From positions 1-32,570 of the forward strand of contig DAHVTI010000076.1 of NCBI GenBank assembly GCA_027324255.1: a DNA stretch of 32,570 bases, written 5' to 3'. The stretch comes from Bryobacterales bacterium. GTDB taxonomy: Bacteria > Acidobacteriota > Terriglobia > Bryobacterales > Bryobacteraceae. Shown in pieces: positions 13,530 to 25,637 of this stretch (position 1 is its first letter; the number at the start of each line of letters is the position of its first letter). The notes below the pieces were generated by a model. The model saw nothing but the letters and a program-made list of their open reading frames with translations, was not told the origin of the DNA and ran no database searches. Position numbers and translations under genes: made by a program.

Positions 13530-15942
13530 ATGAGGCCCAGCCGCCGCGATCTGCTCCACGCGCTGCCCCTCTCCCTGCTGCCCGCCGCGCGCTCCGCGCC
13601 CACCCCCACCCTCCGCAATCTCTGGCTGCGCGCCCCCTCCGACAACCTCTACATGCCGCGCACCCGCTGGTGGTGGCCCGGCGGCCGCGGCACGCGCGAA
13701 GGGATCACCGCCCAGCTCGAAGCCATGCGCGCCAACGGCATCGGCGGCGCCGGGATCGTCCACGTCTCGCGCTTCTACAAAAACGGCAATCTCGACTTCC
13801 TCTCCCCCGCCTGGCTCGACATGGTCCGCCACGCCGTCGCCGAGGCCACCCGCCTCGACATGAAAATCTCCCTCACGCCCTCCCCCGGCTGGGACTTCGG
13901 CGGACCGTGGGTTCCGCCCGCCCAGCGCAGCAAGTGCCTCGCTCCCTGCTGGCTCGACTTTCAGGGCCCCTTTCAGTACGAAGGCCCGCTCCCCGTCTTC
14001 CGCGACTTCGGCACCCCTTCCACCGGCCTCTTTGAAACCCTCGCCCCCGTCGAAGGCAATCCCCCCGATCGCGACCGCCCCATCGCCGTCGTCGGCGCGC
14101 GCATCGTCTCCACTTCCGGCGGCGACGCCCTCGACCCCTCCACGCTCACCGACTTCACCTCCGAATTCACCGGCGAAGCCGGCCGCTGGCGCGTCGAAGA
14201 GGGCCGCTGGCGCCTCATGGCTTTCCGCCTCCGCTACACCGGCCAACAGAACTCCGCGCAGGATTCCATGCCTCGCAGTTGGGTGGTGGATCACCTCGCC
14301 CCCGGCGCCATGCGGCGCACCGTCGAGCACGTCACGCGCGCCTATCAGCTCGCCTTCGGCCCCATGCTCGGCCGCACCGTCGACTCCGTCTTCGCCGGCT
14401 CCTTCGAAGCCGTCCCGCTGGCCAACACCCTCCTCTGGTCCGGCTCCACGCTGGCCGAGTTCCGCCGCCGCAAGGGCTACCACCTCACGCCCTTCCTGCC
14501 CGCCCTCTGGTTCGACATCGGCCCCGATACGCCGCGCGTCCGCACCGATGTCAACTCTTTCCTCCACGACATCGCCCTCGACTTCTGCTTTAAGCCGTTC
14601 CTCGACGCCTGCCGCCAGATCGGCGTGCGCGGCCGCATGCAGCCGCACTGCCGTTTCAACGCGGTGATCATCCAGGGCGCGGGCGCCGCTCACGTTCCGG
14701 AAACCGAAGTCACCACGGCGCGCTTTGAAACCGTGGCCGACCCGCGCAAGGCTACCGCCGCCGGCGCCCGCTTCTACGGCCGCGAGGTCGTCTCCGCCGA
14801 GGCCTACACCTTCCTCCACCCGCAGCGCTACCGCTACACCCTCGAGGAGATGAAACGCGCCACCGGCGCCTTCCTGCGCGACGGCGTCACCCGCTTCTAC
14901 AACCACGGCTTTCTCTACACCGGCGAGCCTTCCGTCAACCCCGCCGTGGACCTCCCCTTCGCTGAGCGCATCAGCCCGTGGATGCCGTGGTGGCCTTACT
15001 ACAAGGGCCTCGCCGCCTACATCGCGCGCTCCTGCGCCCTCCTCCGCCAGGGCCGCTTCGTCGCCGGCGTCCTGCTCTACTCCCCCCAGGCGCAGGTCTG
15101 GAGCGAGCGTTGCATCTTCAACGCCCAACCGCGCGTCATGAAGTACGGCGACGTGCCCAGGACCCTGCTCGCCAACGGCTACGATTACGACCCCGTCAAC
15201 GCCCACCTGCTCCAGACCCCCGCCCACGTCGATGACGGCGCCCTCGACATCAACGGCTACCGCTACCGCGCCGTCGTCCTGCCGCACATCCGCGTCATGC
15301 CGGAGGCCACGCGCAAGGTCCTGGCGGAGTTCGCGGCGCAGGGCGGGCTGCTCCTCGCGCTCGACCGCGCGCCCGAAGGCCTCCCCGCGCGGCTCATCGA
15401 TTACGGCTTCCGCCCCAACACGTTCTCGCCGCAGGAGCAGCCCTATCAGCAGACCCCGCCGCTCCGTGAAGGCCAGCGCCGCCTTCTCGACGCGCTCCGC
15501 CGCCGCATCCCGCCGCAATTCGCCCTCGCCGGCCGCGCCCAGAGCGACGGCCTCACCTTCCACCAGCGCACGCTCGATGACGGCACTGAAACTCACCTAC
15601 CAGACCTCCTTCACAGCCCGCCGCCGCGACGCCCTGCTCGATCTCGGCGCCGTCGGCTGCGTCGCCGAAGTGATCCTCAACGGCCGCAATCTCGGCTTCC
15701 GTTGGATGCAGCCCTACCTCTTCGCAATCCCCGGCCGCCTCTTGCGCAAAGGTCCGAACGCTCTCGAGGTCCGCGTCGCCACCACGCTGCTCCCCGCCGT
15801 GCAAGCATTGAATGAGATGCCGCACTCTCCCGACGCCCCGCCGCCCCGGCCCGCGGCCTTCGCCGCCTGGAAGAGGGACCGCGCCTTCTCCCCGCTCCCG
15901 CTCTCGGAACTCGCCGGCCCTGTCACCTTGAAGTTTTTCTGA
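13530..15942 (+). pseudogene. GH106-like (alpha-L-rhamnosidase family) gene with internal deletion/frameshift
   Basis: The first frame starts at ATG 13530 with a twin-arginine-type signal (S-R-R-D-L-L). It follows the GH106 pattern through about residue 680: W-W-W-P-G-G, then M-R-A-N-G-I-G-G-A-G-I, P-G-W-D-F-G-G-P-W, A-E-A-Y-T-F-L and L-L-Y-S-P-Q-A-Q-V-W. Near 15575-15597, just after L-D-D-G-T-E, the sequence jumps. The continuing first frame becomes a basic low-complexity tail ending at 15815. The +1 frame instead encodes the usual final galactose-binding-like domain (L-D-L-G-A-V-G-C-V-A-E-V, I-L-N-G-R-N-L-G) up to TGA 15942. The linker region normally found between these parts is missing. 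I infer an internal deletion that is not a multiple of three. Function lost or altered; the gene may once have trimmed rhamnose-containing glycans. Confidence 0.7.
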
Positions 15943-17048
15943 TGCGCATCGCTCTCGTCGGCACCCGCGGTATCCCGGCCTCCTACGGCGGCTTCGAAAC
16001 CTTCGCCGAGGAACTCTCCACGCGCCTCGCCGCCCGCGGCCATTACGTCACCGTCTACTGCCGCGAAAGGCACGCCGAGCCCGTCTACCGCGGCGTCCAC
16101 TTGCGCTACCTGCCGCCCGTGCGCCACAAGTACCTCGAGACCATCGCCCACACTTTCCTCTCCTCGCTCGACCTCATGCGCCACCCGCACGACGTCGCCC
16201 TCTACTGCAACGGCGCCAACGCCATCTTCACGCCGCTGGCCCGCCTGGCCGGCATGCCCGTCGCCCTCAACGTCGACGGCCTGGAGCGCCTGCGCAAAAA
16301 GTGGAACGCCTTCGCGCGCGCCTGGTACTGGTGTTCGGAGATCCTCTCCACCTTCTGCCCCACTGAGATCGTCACCGACGCCGCGCGCATCCGCGCCTAC
16401 TATCGCCAGCGCTACGGCGCCGGCTCCACCTTCATCCCCTACGGCGCGCCGCTCGGCAAGCTCGAAACCTCGGCCGTCCTCGCACCGCTCGGCCTGGAAC
16501 GCGGCCGCTACTTCCTCTACGTCACGCGCTTCGAGCCCGAAAACAATCCTCTCCTGGTGCGCCGCGCGTTTGAGCGCGTGGATACGGAACTGAAGCTCGC
16601 TCTCGTCGGCGACGCTCCCTACGCCGCGGACTACATCGCCCGCGTGCGCGACACCCGCGACCCGCGCGTCGTGCTGCCCGGCGCCATCTACGGCGACGGC
16701 TATCACGAGCTGCAGTCCCACAGCTTCGCTTACGTGCACGCCACCGAAGTGGGCGGCACGCATCCGGCCCTGATCGAGGCCATGGGCCGCGGCGCGCTGG
16801 TGCTCTATCTGAGCACGCCCGAAAACGACGAAGTGGCGGGCGGCGCCGGCATTCCTTTTCATGACGAGGACTCGCTCGCCGGGCGCATGCGCGAAGCGCT
16901 GCTGATGAGCGAGGAGCAGCGCAACCGTTATCGCGCCGCCGCCCTCGATCGCGTCCGCCGGCACTACAGTTGGGACGCCGTCACCGACGCCTATGAAAAC
17001 CTCTTCGCGCGCCTTCTAGGTTCTCCTCATGTACCGCACCTGGGTTGA
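15942..17048 (+). CDS. GT4 glycosyltransferase with DUF1972 N-terminus, probable rhamnosyltransferase
   Basis: A 368-residue GT-B enzyme. The N-terminus V-G-T-R-G-I-P-A-S-Y-G-G-F-E-T-F is the hallmark of the DUF1972 family, which includes the capsule rhamnosyltransferase Cps2T. The C-terminal half has L-Y-V-T-R-F-E-P-E-N-N and the nucleotide-sugar site H-P-A-L-I-E-A-M-G-R-G (E279). It would transfer a rhamnose or similar sugar early in chain assembly at the inner face of the membrane. Its ATG shares one base with the TGA of the GH106-like remnant (TGATG), and its last 20 bases overlap the alanine racemase start. Both arrangements suggest coupled translation. Confidence 0.88.
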   Translation: MRIALVGTRGIPASYGGFETFAEELSTRLAARGHYVTVYCRERHAEPVYRGVHLRYLPPVRHKYLETIAHTFLSSLDLMRHPHDVALYCNGANAIFTPLARLAGMPVALNVDGLERLRKKWNAFARAWYWCSEILSTFCPTEIVTDAARIRAYYRQRYGAGSTFIPYGAPLGKLETSAVLAPLGLERGRYFLYVTRFEPENNPLLVRRAFERVDTELKLALVGDAPYAADYIARVRDTRDPRVVLPGAIYGDGYHELQSHSFAYVHATEVGGTHPALIEAMGRGALVLYLSTPENDEVAGGAGIPFHDEDSLAGRMREALLMSEEQRNRYRAAALDRVRRHYSWDAVTDAYENLFARLLGSPHVPHLG

Positions 17049-18150
17049 GATTTCGCTCTCTCAAATCGCCGCCAACTACCGCGCGCTGTGCGAAGTGGCC
17101 GGGCCCGGCGTTGCCGTCGTCCCGGTGGTGAAGGCCGACGCCTACCGCCACGGCGCGCTGCCCGTCGCCACGCGCCTGCAGGCCGAAGGCGCGGCTTGGA
17201 TGGCCGTCAGCAATTCCGCCGAAGGGGTGCAGCTCCGCCTCGGCGGCGTGTCGGCCGGCATTCTCGTCATGGGTGACTTCGCGCCGTTCGAACGCGAGTC
17301 CCTGGCCGCCGCGAACCTCACGCCCGTCATCCACTCGCTCACCCGGCTGCGCGAATACGACGCCTTCGCCCGCGGCCGCGGCGCCGTGCTGCCGTATCAT
17401 CTGAAGATCGATACCGGCATGGGGCGGCTGGGCACGCGCGCTTCGGCGTCCGCCATCCTGGAAGCGATTCACGGCGCTTCCTCGCTGCGCCTCGAAGGTC
17501 TCATGACGCACTTCGCCTCGCCGTCGGATTTCACCTCTGCTCAGACCGCCGGACAGGTGGCGGCGTTTGAAGCCGTCTGCGGCGCGCTGGCGGCCGAGGG
17601 CGTCCGCCCGCCGCTGCTGCACCTGTCCAGCAGCGCGCCCGTCGCCTTCGGCTTGCGTCATGCCTTCGGCAGCATGGTGCGTCCGGGGCTCGCCCTCTAC
17701 GGCTACGTGTCGCCGCCGGTGGGTCCCGCGCCGCCGGTGGCGGTCGAGGTGAAGCCCGCTCTGGCGTGGCGCGCCTGCGTGCTGGAGATCAAGGAACTCG
17801 CGCCGGGCGATCCCATCGGCTACGGCGCCCGCTGGCGCGCGTCCCGGCCTTCGCGCATCGCCGTCGTCGCCGCGGGCTATGCCGACGGCGTGCCTCACTC
17901 GCTATCCAACCGCGGGCATGCCCTTGCCGCCGGCCGCCTGGTGCCGCTGGTCGGCGCGGTCTCCATGGACCTCCTCACGCTCGACGTCACCTCGTGTCCG
18001 GAGCTCTGCCCGGGCGCCGCGGTGACGCTCATCGGCCAGGACGGCGATGCCCGCTACGACGCCGAGGATATGGCGCGCGAAGCGGGCATCATCAGTTATG
18101 CGGTGCTTTGCGGCATCGGCCACCGCGTCGCTCGTGTGTACGTCGATTAA
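17029..18150 (+). CDS. alr: Alanine racemase
   Basis: A 373-residue fold-type III PLP enzyme that makes D-alanine for peptidoglycan in the cytoplasm. The PLP lysine is K35 in V-V-K-A-D-A-Y-R-H-G; most relatives read K-A-N-A-Y-G-H-G, so two positions differ. The opposing catalytic tyrosine is Y265 in I-G-Y-G-A-R-W. The segments K-I-D-T-G-M-G-R-L-G, H-L-S-S-S-A-P and V-R-P-G-L-A-L-Y-G are also family-typical, and M-D-L-L near the end is in the usual place. It overlaps the GT4 gene by 20 bases, so it is probably the last gene of that operon. It converges with gyrB, 22 bases apart, with no hairpin terminator between. Confidence 0.95.
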   Translation: MYRTWVEISLSQIAANYRALCEVAGPGVAVVPVVKADAYRHGALPVATRLQAEGAAWMAVSNSAEGVQLRLGGVSAGILVMGDFAPFERESLAAANLTPVIHSLTRLREYDAFARGRGAVLPYHLKIDTGMGRLGTRASASAILEAIHGASSLRLEGLMTHFASPSDFTSAQTAGQVAAFEAVCGALAAEGVRPPLLHLSSSAPVAFGLRHAFGSMVRPGLALYGYVSPPVGPAPPVAVEVKPALAWRACVLEIKELAPGDPIGYGARWRASRPSRIAVVAAGYADGVPHSLSNRGHALAAGRLVPLVGAVSMDLLTLDVTSCPELCPGAAVTLIGQDGDARYDAEDMAREAGIISYAVLCGIGHRVARVYVD

Positions 18151-18172
18151 ACGCCGCCTCTAATCGTCGCCT

Positions 18173-21731
<3,559 letters not shown>

Positions 21732-21794
21732 CGAACCACTCCCTCTTGCGACTACTTCTCTTCTCTGTCTTGTTCAACAGGCGTTTGAATCGGA

Positions 21795-21971
21795 TTCATA
21801 GGGCCTGTGGAAATGTCAATATCTCTCTAAATTATACAAAACTCTGAGCGTTGAAGGATCGGAGAACTGTGAAAAGTGCTGGCTGCGTCAGAGGACTCCG
21901 GCCGCGCTCGACAGGCTTCCACAAGAACCACAACCAACCGCGGCGGGGCTCATGTGGAAAACCTGATAAGT
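21795..21971. other. Putative oriC between dnaA and dnaN
   Basis: This is the most AT-rich stretch near dnaA (about 21811-21850, including TAAATTATACAAAA), a candidate unwinding element. DnaA-box-like nonamers (consensus TTATCCACA) surround it: TTTTCCACA on the minus strand (21953-21961, 8 of 9), TGATCCACA on the minus strand just inside dnaA (21995-22003, 8 of 9), TTATACAAA on the + strand (21832-21840, 7 of 9) and ATTTCCACA on the minus strand (21806-21814, 7 of 9). Gene order and the nearby parS sites support an origin here. No perfect box is seen, and the region upstream of dnaA is an alternative. Confidence 0.5.
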
Positions 21972-23357
21972 TCAATGGAATGAGTCCATTAGGCTGTGGA
22001 TCATCCTGTTCAAATCAGGGTCGGTATGGCGCTGGGAGTCGATCTTGCGCACGGAGTGGAGCACCGTGGTATGGTGCTTGCCGCCGAAGTGCCGGCCGAT
22101 TTCAGGTAGCGAGGCGGGCGTGAGTTCCTTGCAGAGATACATCGCGACCTGGCGGGGGTGGGAGATCTCGTGGGCGTTCGTGCGCTGCTTGAGTTGGGAA
22201 GGCTGCAGCGAGAAGCGCTCTGCAACCGCTCGCACGATGGAGTCGATCGTCACGCGGCGGTCCTGGTTGGGAAGCAACTGGCGGAGCGCCTGCTGGGCCA
22301 TGGCCAGGTTGATCGGCGCGCGCGTGACGGAAGAGTATGCGAGCAGCTTGGTGAACGCGCCCTCCAACTCGCGGACGCTGGATTTGGTCTTGGTCGCGAT
22401 GTAGATGCGCACGTCTTCGGGCAGTTGGACGCCTTCGAGTTCAGCTTTCTTGTCCAGGATGGCCATCTTGGTTTCGAGGTCGGGCGGCTGGACGTCGACC
22501 ATCAGGCCCCATTCAAACCGGGACCGCAGGCGGTCAACCAGGCCCGGTGTGTTCTTGGGCATCTGGTCGCTGGAGATGACGATCTGCTTCTGATGGTCGT
22601 AGAGTTCGTTGAATGTGTGGAAGAACTCTTCCTGGGTTCTTTCCTTGCCGGCCAGGATGTGGATGTCGTCGATCAGCAGCGCGTCGGCGGTGCGGTAGTG
22701 CTGGTGGAACGAGGCCATGCGGTCCGTGCGGATGCAGTGGATCATCTCGTTCATGAAGCGCTCGCCCGAGGTGTAGACGATCCGCATCGCCGGCATCGTG
22801 TCCAGGAATGCCCGGCCGATGGCGTGCATCAGGTGGGTCTTGCCCATGCCGCTGCCGCCGTAGATGAACAGCGGGTTGTAGCGGGTGGATGGGTGGGACG
22901 CGACGGCTTGCGCCGCGGCGTGCGCGAACTGGTTGCAGGAGCCCACCACAAAGTTGTCGAAGGTGAAGCGCGCGTTCAGTTGGCCGGCCGCTTGGGGGAA
23001 GGATGAGGGCGAAAATATGGAACCGGCAGCAGGTTCGAGGCCGGATGGTTGGATGTGGTTCGGCGTCGGCGATGCGCTGCTGCCGGGCGCCCGCAGGGCC
23101 GCCGGAGCATGGGCCTGAGGGAGCTCGTAGTGAATCTCCGCGATCGGCAGGCGGAGTTCTTCGATCGCCTTGGAAACTTTGTGGGCGTACTCGCTCTCCA
23201 GCCAGATCTTGGTGACCTCGTCCGGGACGCCGACGCGCAACCGCGTCCCTTCCACTCCGATAAATTCAGTTCGGGCTACCCAGTTTTGAAAGGCCTCTGA
23301 CGTCAGCCTGCCCTGGAGCTGATCTTTGATAGAGTCCCAGGTGTTTCTGTTTAACAT
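21972..23357 (-). CDS. dnaA: Chromosomal replication initiator DnaA
   Basis: A 461-residue protein starting at ATG 23357 (M-L-N-R-N-T-W-D-S-I-K); the frame is open farther upstream but only through the leader and the antisense of a tRNA. Domain I is about 1-80, followed by a Pro/Ser/Ala-rich linker (about 85-125). The AAA+ domain has Walker A G-G-S-G-M-G-K-T-H, Walker B L-L-I-D-D-I, and the R-L-R-S-R-F-E-W-G-L sensor region. Domain IV carries the DNA-binding signature S-L-P-E-I-G-R-H-F-G-G-K-H-H-T-T-V. DnaA-ATP binds DnaA boxes and opens the origin. The leader has two hairpins and DnaA-box-like sequences, so autoregulation is plausible. dnaN follows in the same direction. Confidence 0.97.
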   Translation of the reverse strand: MLNRNTWDSIKDQLQGRLTSEAFQNWVARTEFIGVEGTRLRVGVPDEVTKIWLESEYAHKVSKAIEELRLPIAEIHYELPQAHAPAALRAPGSSASPTPNHIQPSGLEPAAGSIFSPSSFPQAAGQLNARFTFDNFVVGSCNQFAHAAAQAVASHPSTRYNPLFIYGGSGMGKTHLMHAIGRAFLDTMPAMRIVYTSGERFMNEMIHCIRTDRMASFHQHYRTADALLIDDIHILAGKERTQEEFFHTFNELYDHQKQIVISSDQMPKNTPGLVDRLRSRFEWGLMVDVQPPDLETKMAILDKKAELEGVQLPEDVRIYIATKTKSSVRELEGAFTKLLAYSSVTRAPINLAMAQQALRQLLPNQDRRVTIDSIVRAVAERFSLQPSQLKQRTNAHEISHPRQVAMYLCKELTPASLPEIGRHFGGKHHTTVLHSVRKIDSQRHTDPDLNRMIHSLMDSFH

Positions 23358-23382
23358 CCGATCACAGCACTCCCACGTGTTT

Positions 23383-23407
23383 TCCACGGGTTCTTCACAG
23401 CCGTGGA
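23383..23407 (-). repeat. Inverted repeat next to the dnaA ribosome site
   Basis: TCCACGG (23383-23389) and CCGTGGA (23401-23407) form a perfect 7-bp stem with an 11-base loop. In the dnaA messenger it would end about 25 bases before the ATG. The arms and loop overlap DnaA-box-like sequence. Confidence 0.5.
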
Positions 23408-23466
23408 TCTCCGGCAGTCGTTCTCTTTCGCTTGTCCGGCGCGGGTCCTCACGAGCCAACGTGCTA

Positions 23467-23488
23467 GTTTGGGAAGGAGTTCCCAAAC
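23467..23488 (-). repeat. Perfect 9-bp inverted repeat in the dnaA leader
   Basis: GTTTGGGAA (23467-23475), a 4-base GGAG loop and TTCCCAAAC (23480-23488) form a perfect hairpin about 110 bases upstream of dnaA. No T run follows on either strand, so it is not an intrinsic terminator. It may be an operator or an RNA stabilising hairpin. Confidence 0.6.
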
Positions 23489-23513
23489 CCGTTGCACCCC
23501 ACCGGCGATCCTC

Positions 23514-23541
23514 AGCATAACACAACTGCAACGTTTGGAAA
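23514..23541 (-). promoter_or_regulatory. Possible dnaA promoter
   Basis: On the minus strand TTTCCA (23536-23541), a 16-base spacer and TATGCT (23514-23519). The match is moderate (4 of 6 in the -35). The transcript would start near 23507 and carry both leader hairpins. Confidence 0.3.
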
Positions 23542-23699
23542 GAGCATCGTAGAAGTATCTGTAGCGACTTGAAAATAAAGGGAAATATCGGAGGCCGGAG
23601 GTCTTCAAAGATGGTGTCATTTCGGGGCGCTTTTGTTCTGGCTGAGATGCAACCCGCTGACGGGATTGGACGTTTGGCGGCGGGCCATCGGCAAGCGAT

Positions 23700-23728
23700 T
23701 TGACATGGCGCAGGGGCTGCGAGAAAAT
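23700..23728 (+). promoter_or_regulatory. Promoter of tRNA-Gly
   Basis: A perfect TTGACA (23700-23705), 17 bases and GAAAAT (23723-23728) end 16 bases before the tRNA 5' end at 23745. Confidence 0.55.
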
Positions 23729-23744
23729 GAAAAAGTCCCTGCGA

Positions 23745-23820
<76 letters not shown>

Positions 23821-23842
23821 TTCCGCGGACATCCCCCAAGAG

Positions 23843-23868
23843 AAAAATCCAGAGAAGGTCCCATCTGG
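23843..23868 (-). terminator. Possible terminator after parB
   Basis: On the minus strand CCAGA (23864-23868) can pair with TCTGG (23849-23853) and is followed by ATTTTT (23843-23848). It lies about 30 bases after the parB stop. The stem is only 5 bp, so the call is weak. Confidence 0.3.
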
Positions 23869-23899
23869 GCCGTTGCGCCGGAGATCGCCCTGGCTGGCG

Positions 23900-24820
23900 T
23901 CAGGCGCCAATGATCACATCGTAGATCCGGGAAAGCTCGTCCAGGGTATAATATTCTATTTCTATTCGCCCACGGGATTCGTTCTTTCGAACGATGCGAA
24001 CCCGGGTGCCCAGGGCGCGTTCGAGTTCCTGAATGGCGGCCTTGACGTTGGGATCGACGGGGAGCGGTTCGGGTGGGTCGCCGGGTTCGGCTGGTGGGGC
24101 GGTAATTTTCTGGACCAGCTTTTCCACTTGGCGGACGGAAAGGCCATCTTTGGCGATCTTCTGGGCGAGGTCGGTTTGCTGCTGGGGCAGGGGCAGGCCG
24201 AGTAGGGCGCGGGCGTGTCCCATGGACAGGCGCTGCTCGGCGAGGAAGACCTGGACGTCCTCGGGGAGGCGGAGCAGGCGAAGCATATTGGTGACGGTGC
24301 TGCGGTCCTTGCCGGTGCGCTGGGCGATCTGCTCGTGGGAGAGGTGATGTTCCTTGGCGAGGCGCTCGAAGGCATGGGCGACTTCGATGGGGTTGAGGTC
24401 CTCGCGCTGGATGTTCTCGATGAGCGTGACCTCCATCAGCCGGTCGTCGGCGAAGTCCTGGACGACCACGGGCACTTCGGGGAGGCCGGCCATCTTGGCG
24501 GCTCGCAGTCGGCGTTCGCCGGCGATGAGCTGGAAGTTGGTGCCGGAGCGGCGGACGACCAGGGGCTGGATGATGCCGTTTTCGCGGATCGATTGGGCGA
24601 GTTCGGCCAGGCGCTCCTCCTGGAAGACGGTTCTCGGTTGAAGCGGGTTGGGAGCGATGGAATCCGTGGGCACGCGCATCGGCGTGGGCTGCAGTTCTGC
24701 GGTCGGCTTCTCGGCAGCCTGCACAGGGGGCTGTACCGGTCCGGAGGGACGGTTCGCGGGAAGGAGGGCGGAAAGACCTCGTCCAAGGGCCTTACGAGGC
24801 TGATCCGAGCTTCCGCTCAT
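23900..24820 (-). CDS. parB: Chromosome-partitioning protein ParB
   Basis: A 306-residue ParB. ATG 24820 is chosen because a strong GGAGG lies about 9-10 bases upstream and the protein then begins M-S-G-S-S-D-Q-P-R-K-A-L-G-R-G-L-S-A-L-L, the classic ParB start; the frame is open 24 codons farther. The N-terminal CTP-binding domain has N-P-L-Q-P-R and G-E-R-R-L-R-A-A-K; then E-N-I-Q-R-E-D-L-N-P and the helix-turn-helix H-E-Q-I-A-Q-R-T-G-K-D-R-S-T-V. ParB loads at parS, spreads by sliding, and organises the origin region with ParA and SMC. The start overlaps the end of parA by 29 bases, so the two are co-translated. The parS sites lie just upstream of parA. Confidence 0.95.
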   Translation of the reverse strand: MSGSSDQPRKALGRGLSALLPANRPSGPVQPPVQAAEKPTAELQPTPMRVPTDSIAPNPLQPRTVFQEERLAELAQSIRENGIIQPLVVRRSGTNFQLIAGERRLRAAKMAGLPEVPVVVQDFADDRLMEVTLIENIQREDLNPIEVAHAFERLAKEHHLSHEQIAQRTGKDRSTVTNMLRLLRLPEDVQVFLAEQRLSMGHARALLGLPLPQQQTDLAQKIAKDGLSVRQVEKLVQKITAPPAEPGDPPEPLPVDPNVKAAIQELERALGTRVRIVRKNESRGRIEIEYYTLDELSRIYDVIIGA

Positions 24821-25589
24821 TCTGGTGAACCTCCTTCTCCATGATCTCTTTGGCGAGTTTGATGTAGCTTTCTGCGCCACGGGAGCGGACATCGTAGCTG
24901 AGGATGGGCTTGCCGAAGCTGGGGGCTTCAGCGAGGCGGATGCTGCGGGGAATGACAGTTTGGAAGACTTCGTCTTGGAAGAAGTCCTTCAAATCGTTAG
25001 CGACCTGGCGGGCGAGGTTGGTGCGGTCGTCAAACATGGTGAGGAGGACTCCTTCGAGCTTGAGGCTCGGTTGGAGGGCGTCCCGGAGGCGTTCGACGGT
25101 GTCGATGAGCTGGGAAATTCCTTCGAGCGCGAAGAATTCGCACTGGATGGGTACGAGGACGGAGTCGGCTGCAACCAGGGAGTTGACGGTGAGGAGGTCC
25201 AGGGCGGGCGGGCAATCGATCAGGACGTAGTGGTACTGGCTGCGTAGGGTGTCGATGGCCTGGCGTAGGCGGAATTCGCGGTTTTCCATTTCGACGAGTT
25301 CGAGGTTGGCGGCTACGAGGTTTTTATCTGCCGGGACCATCTGGAGGCCGTCGAATTCGGTCGTGACGACGGTGGACTCGATGGGCGCGTAGCCCATGAG
25401 TGCGTCGTAACTCGTCTTCATGCCGGGCACTTTGGCGATGCCGACGCCGGTGGTGCAGTTCCCTTGCGGATCCATGTCCACGAGGAGAACTCGGAGGTCG
25501 TTCGCCGCGAGCGACGCAGCTAAGTTGATGGCGGTTGTGGTTTTGCCCACACCGCCCTTCTGGTTGGCAATTGCTATGACTTTGCCCAT
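24792..25589 (-). CDS. parA: Chromosome-partitioning ATPase ParA (Soj)
   Basis: A 265-residue deviant-Walker ATPase. It begins M-G-K-V-I-A-I-A-N-Q-K-G-G-V-G-K-T-T-T, with the signature lysine in K-G-G-V-G-K-T. It also has L-L-V-D-M-D-P-Q-G-N-C and Y-V-L-I-D-C-P-P-A-L-D-L-L-T. ATP-bound dimers on the nucleoid pull ParB-parS complexes apart after replication. The short N-terminus without a helix-turn-helix is the chromosomal (Soj) type. AGAGG lies about 8 bases before the ATG. Both parS sites stand 49-101 bases upstream, and parB overlaps its 3' end. Confidence 0.96.
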   Translation of the reverse strand: MGKVIAIANQKGGVGKTTTAINLAASLAANDLRVLLVDMDPQGNCTTGVGIAKVPGMKTSYDALMGYAPIESTVVTTEFDGLQMVPADKNLVAANLELVEMENREFRLRQAIDTLRSQYHYVLIDCPPALDLLTVNSLVAADSVLVPIQCEFFALEGISQLIDTVERLRDALQPSLKLEGVLLTMFDDRTNLARQVANDLKDFFQDEVFQTVIPRSIRLAEAPSFGKPILSYDVRSRGAESYIKLAKEIMEKEVHQNERKLGSAS

Positions 25590-25637
25590 AGGGCGCCTCT
25601 CAAGAAAGTGGCTGGGAAAGGACTATGCTATCACGGA

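Larger units (their letters stand above)
23358..23744. other. dnaA leader and upstream region
   Basis: No protein is encoded between dnaA and the tRNA-Gly. It holds two perfect hairpins (23383-23407 and 23467-23488), a weak dnaA promoter (23514-23541), an AT-richer block (about 23511-23600) and the tRNA-Gly promoter at its right end. DnaA-box-like TTTTCCACG and TTCTTCACA (7 of 9 each) lie on the + strand near 23380-23399, just before the dnaA start. Confidence 0.5.

Noticed and set aside
13443-15596. 717-codon minus-strand frame opposite the GH106-like gene
   Set aside because: Low-complexity Ala/Gly/Glu/Val composition with no domain pattern; antisense shadow.
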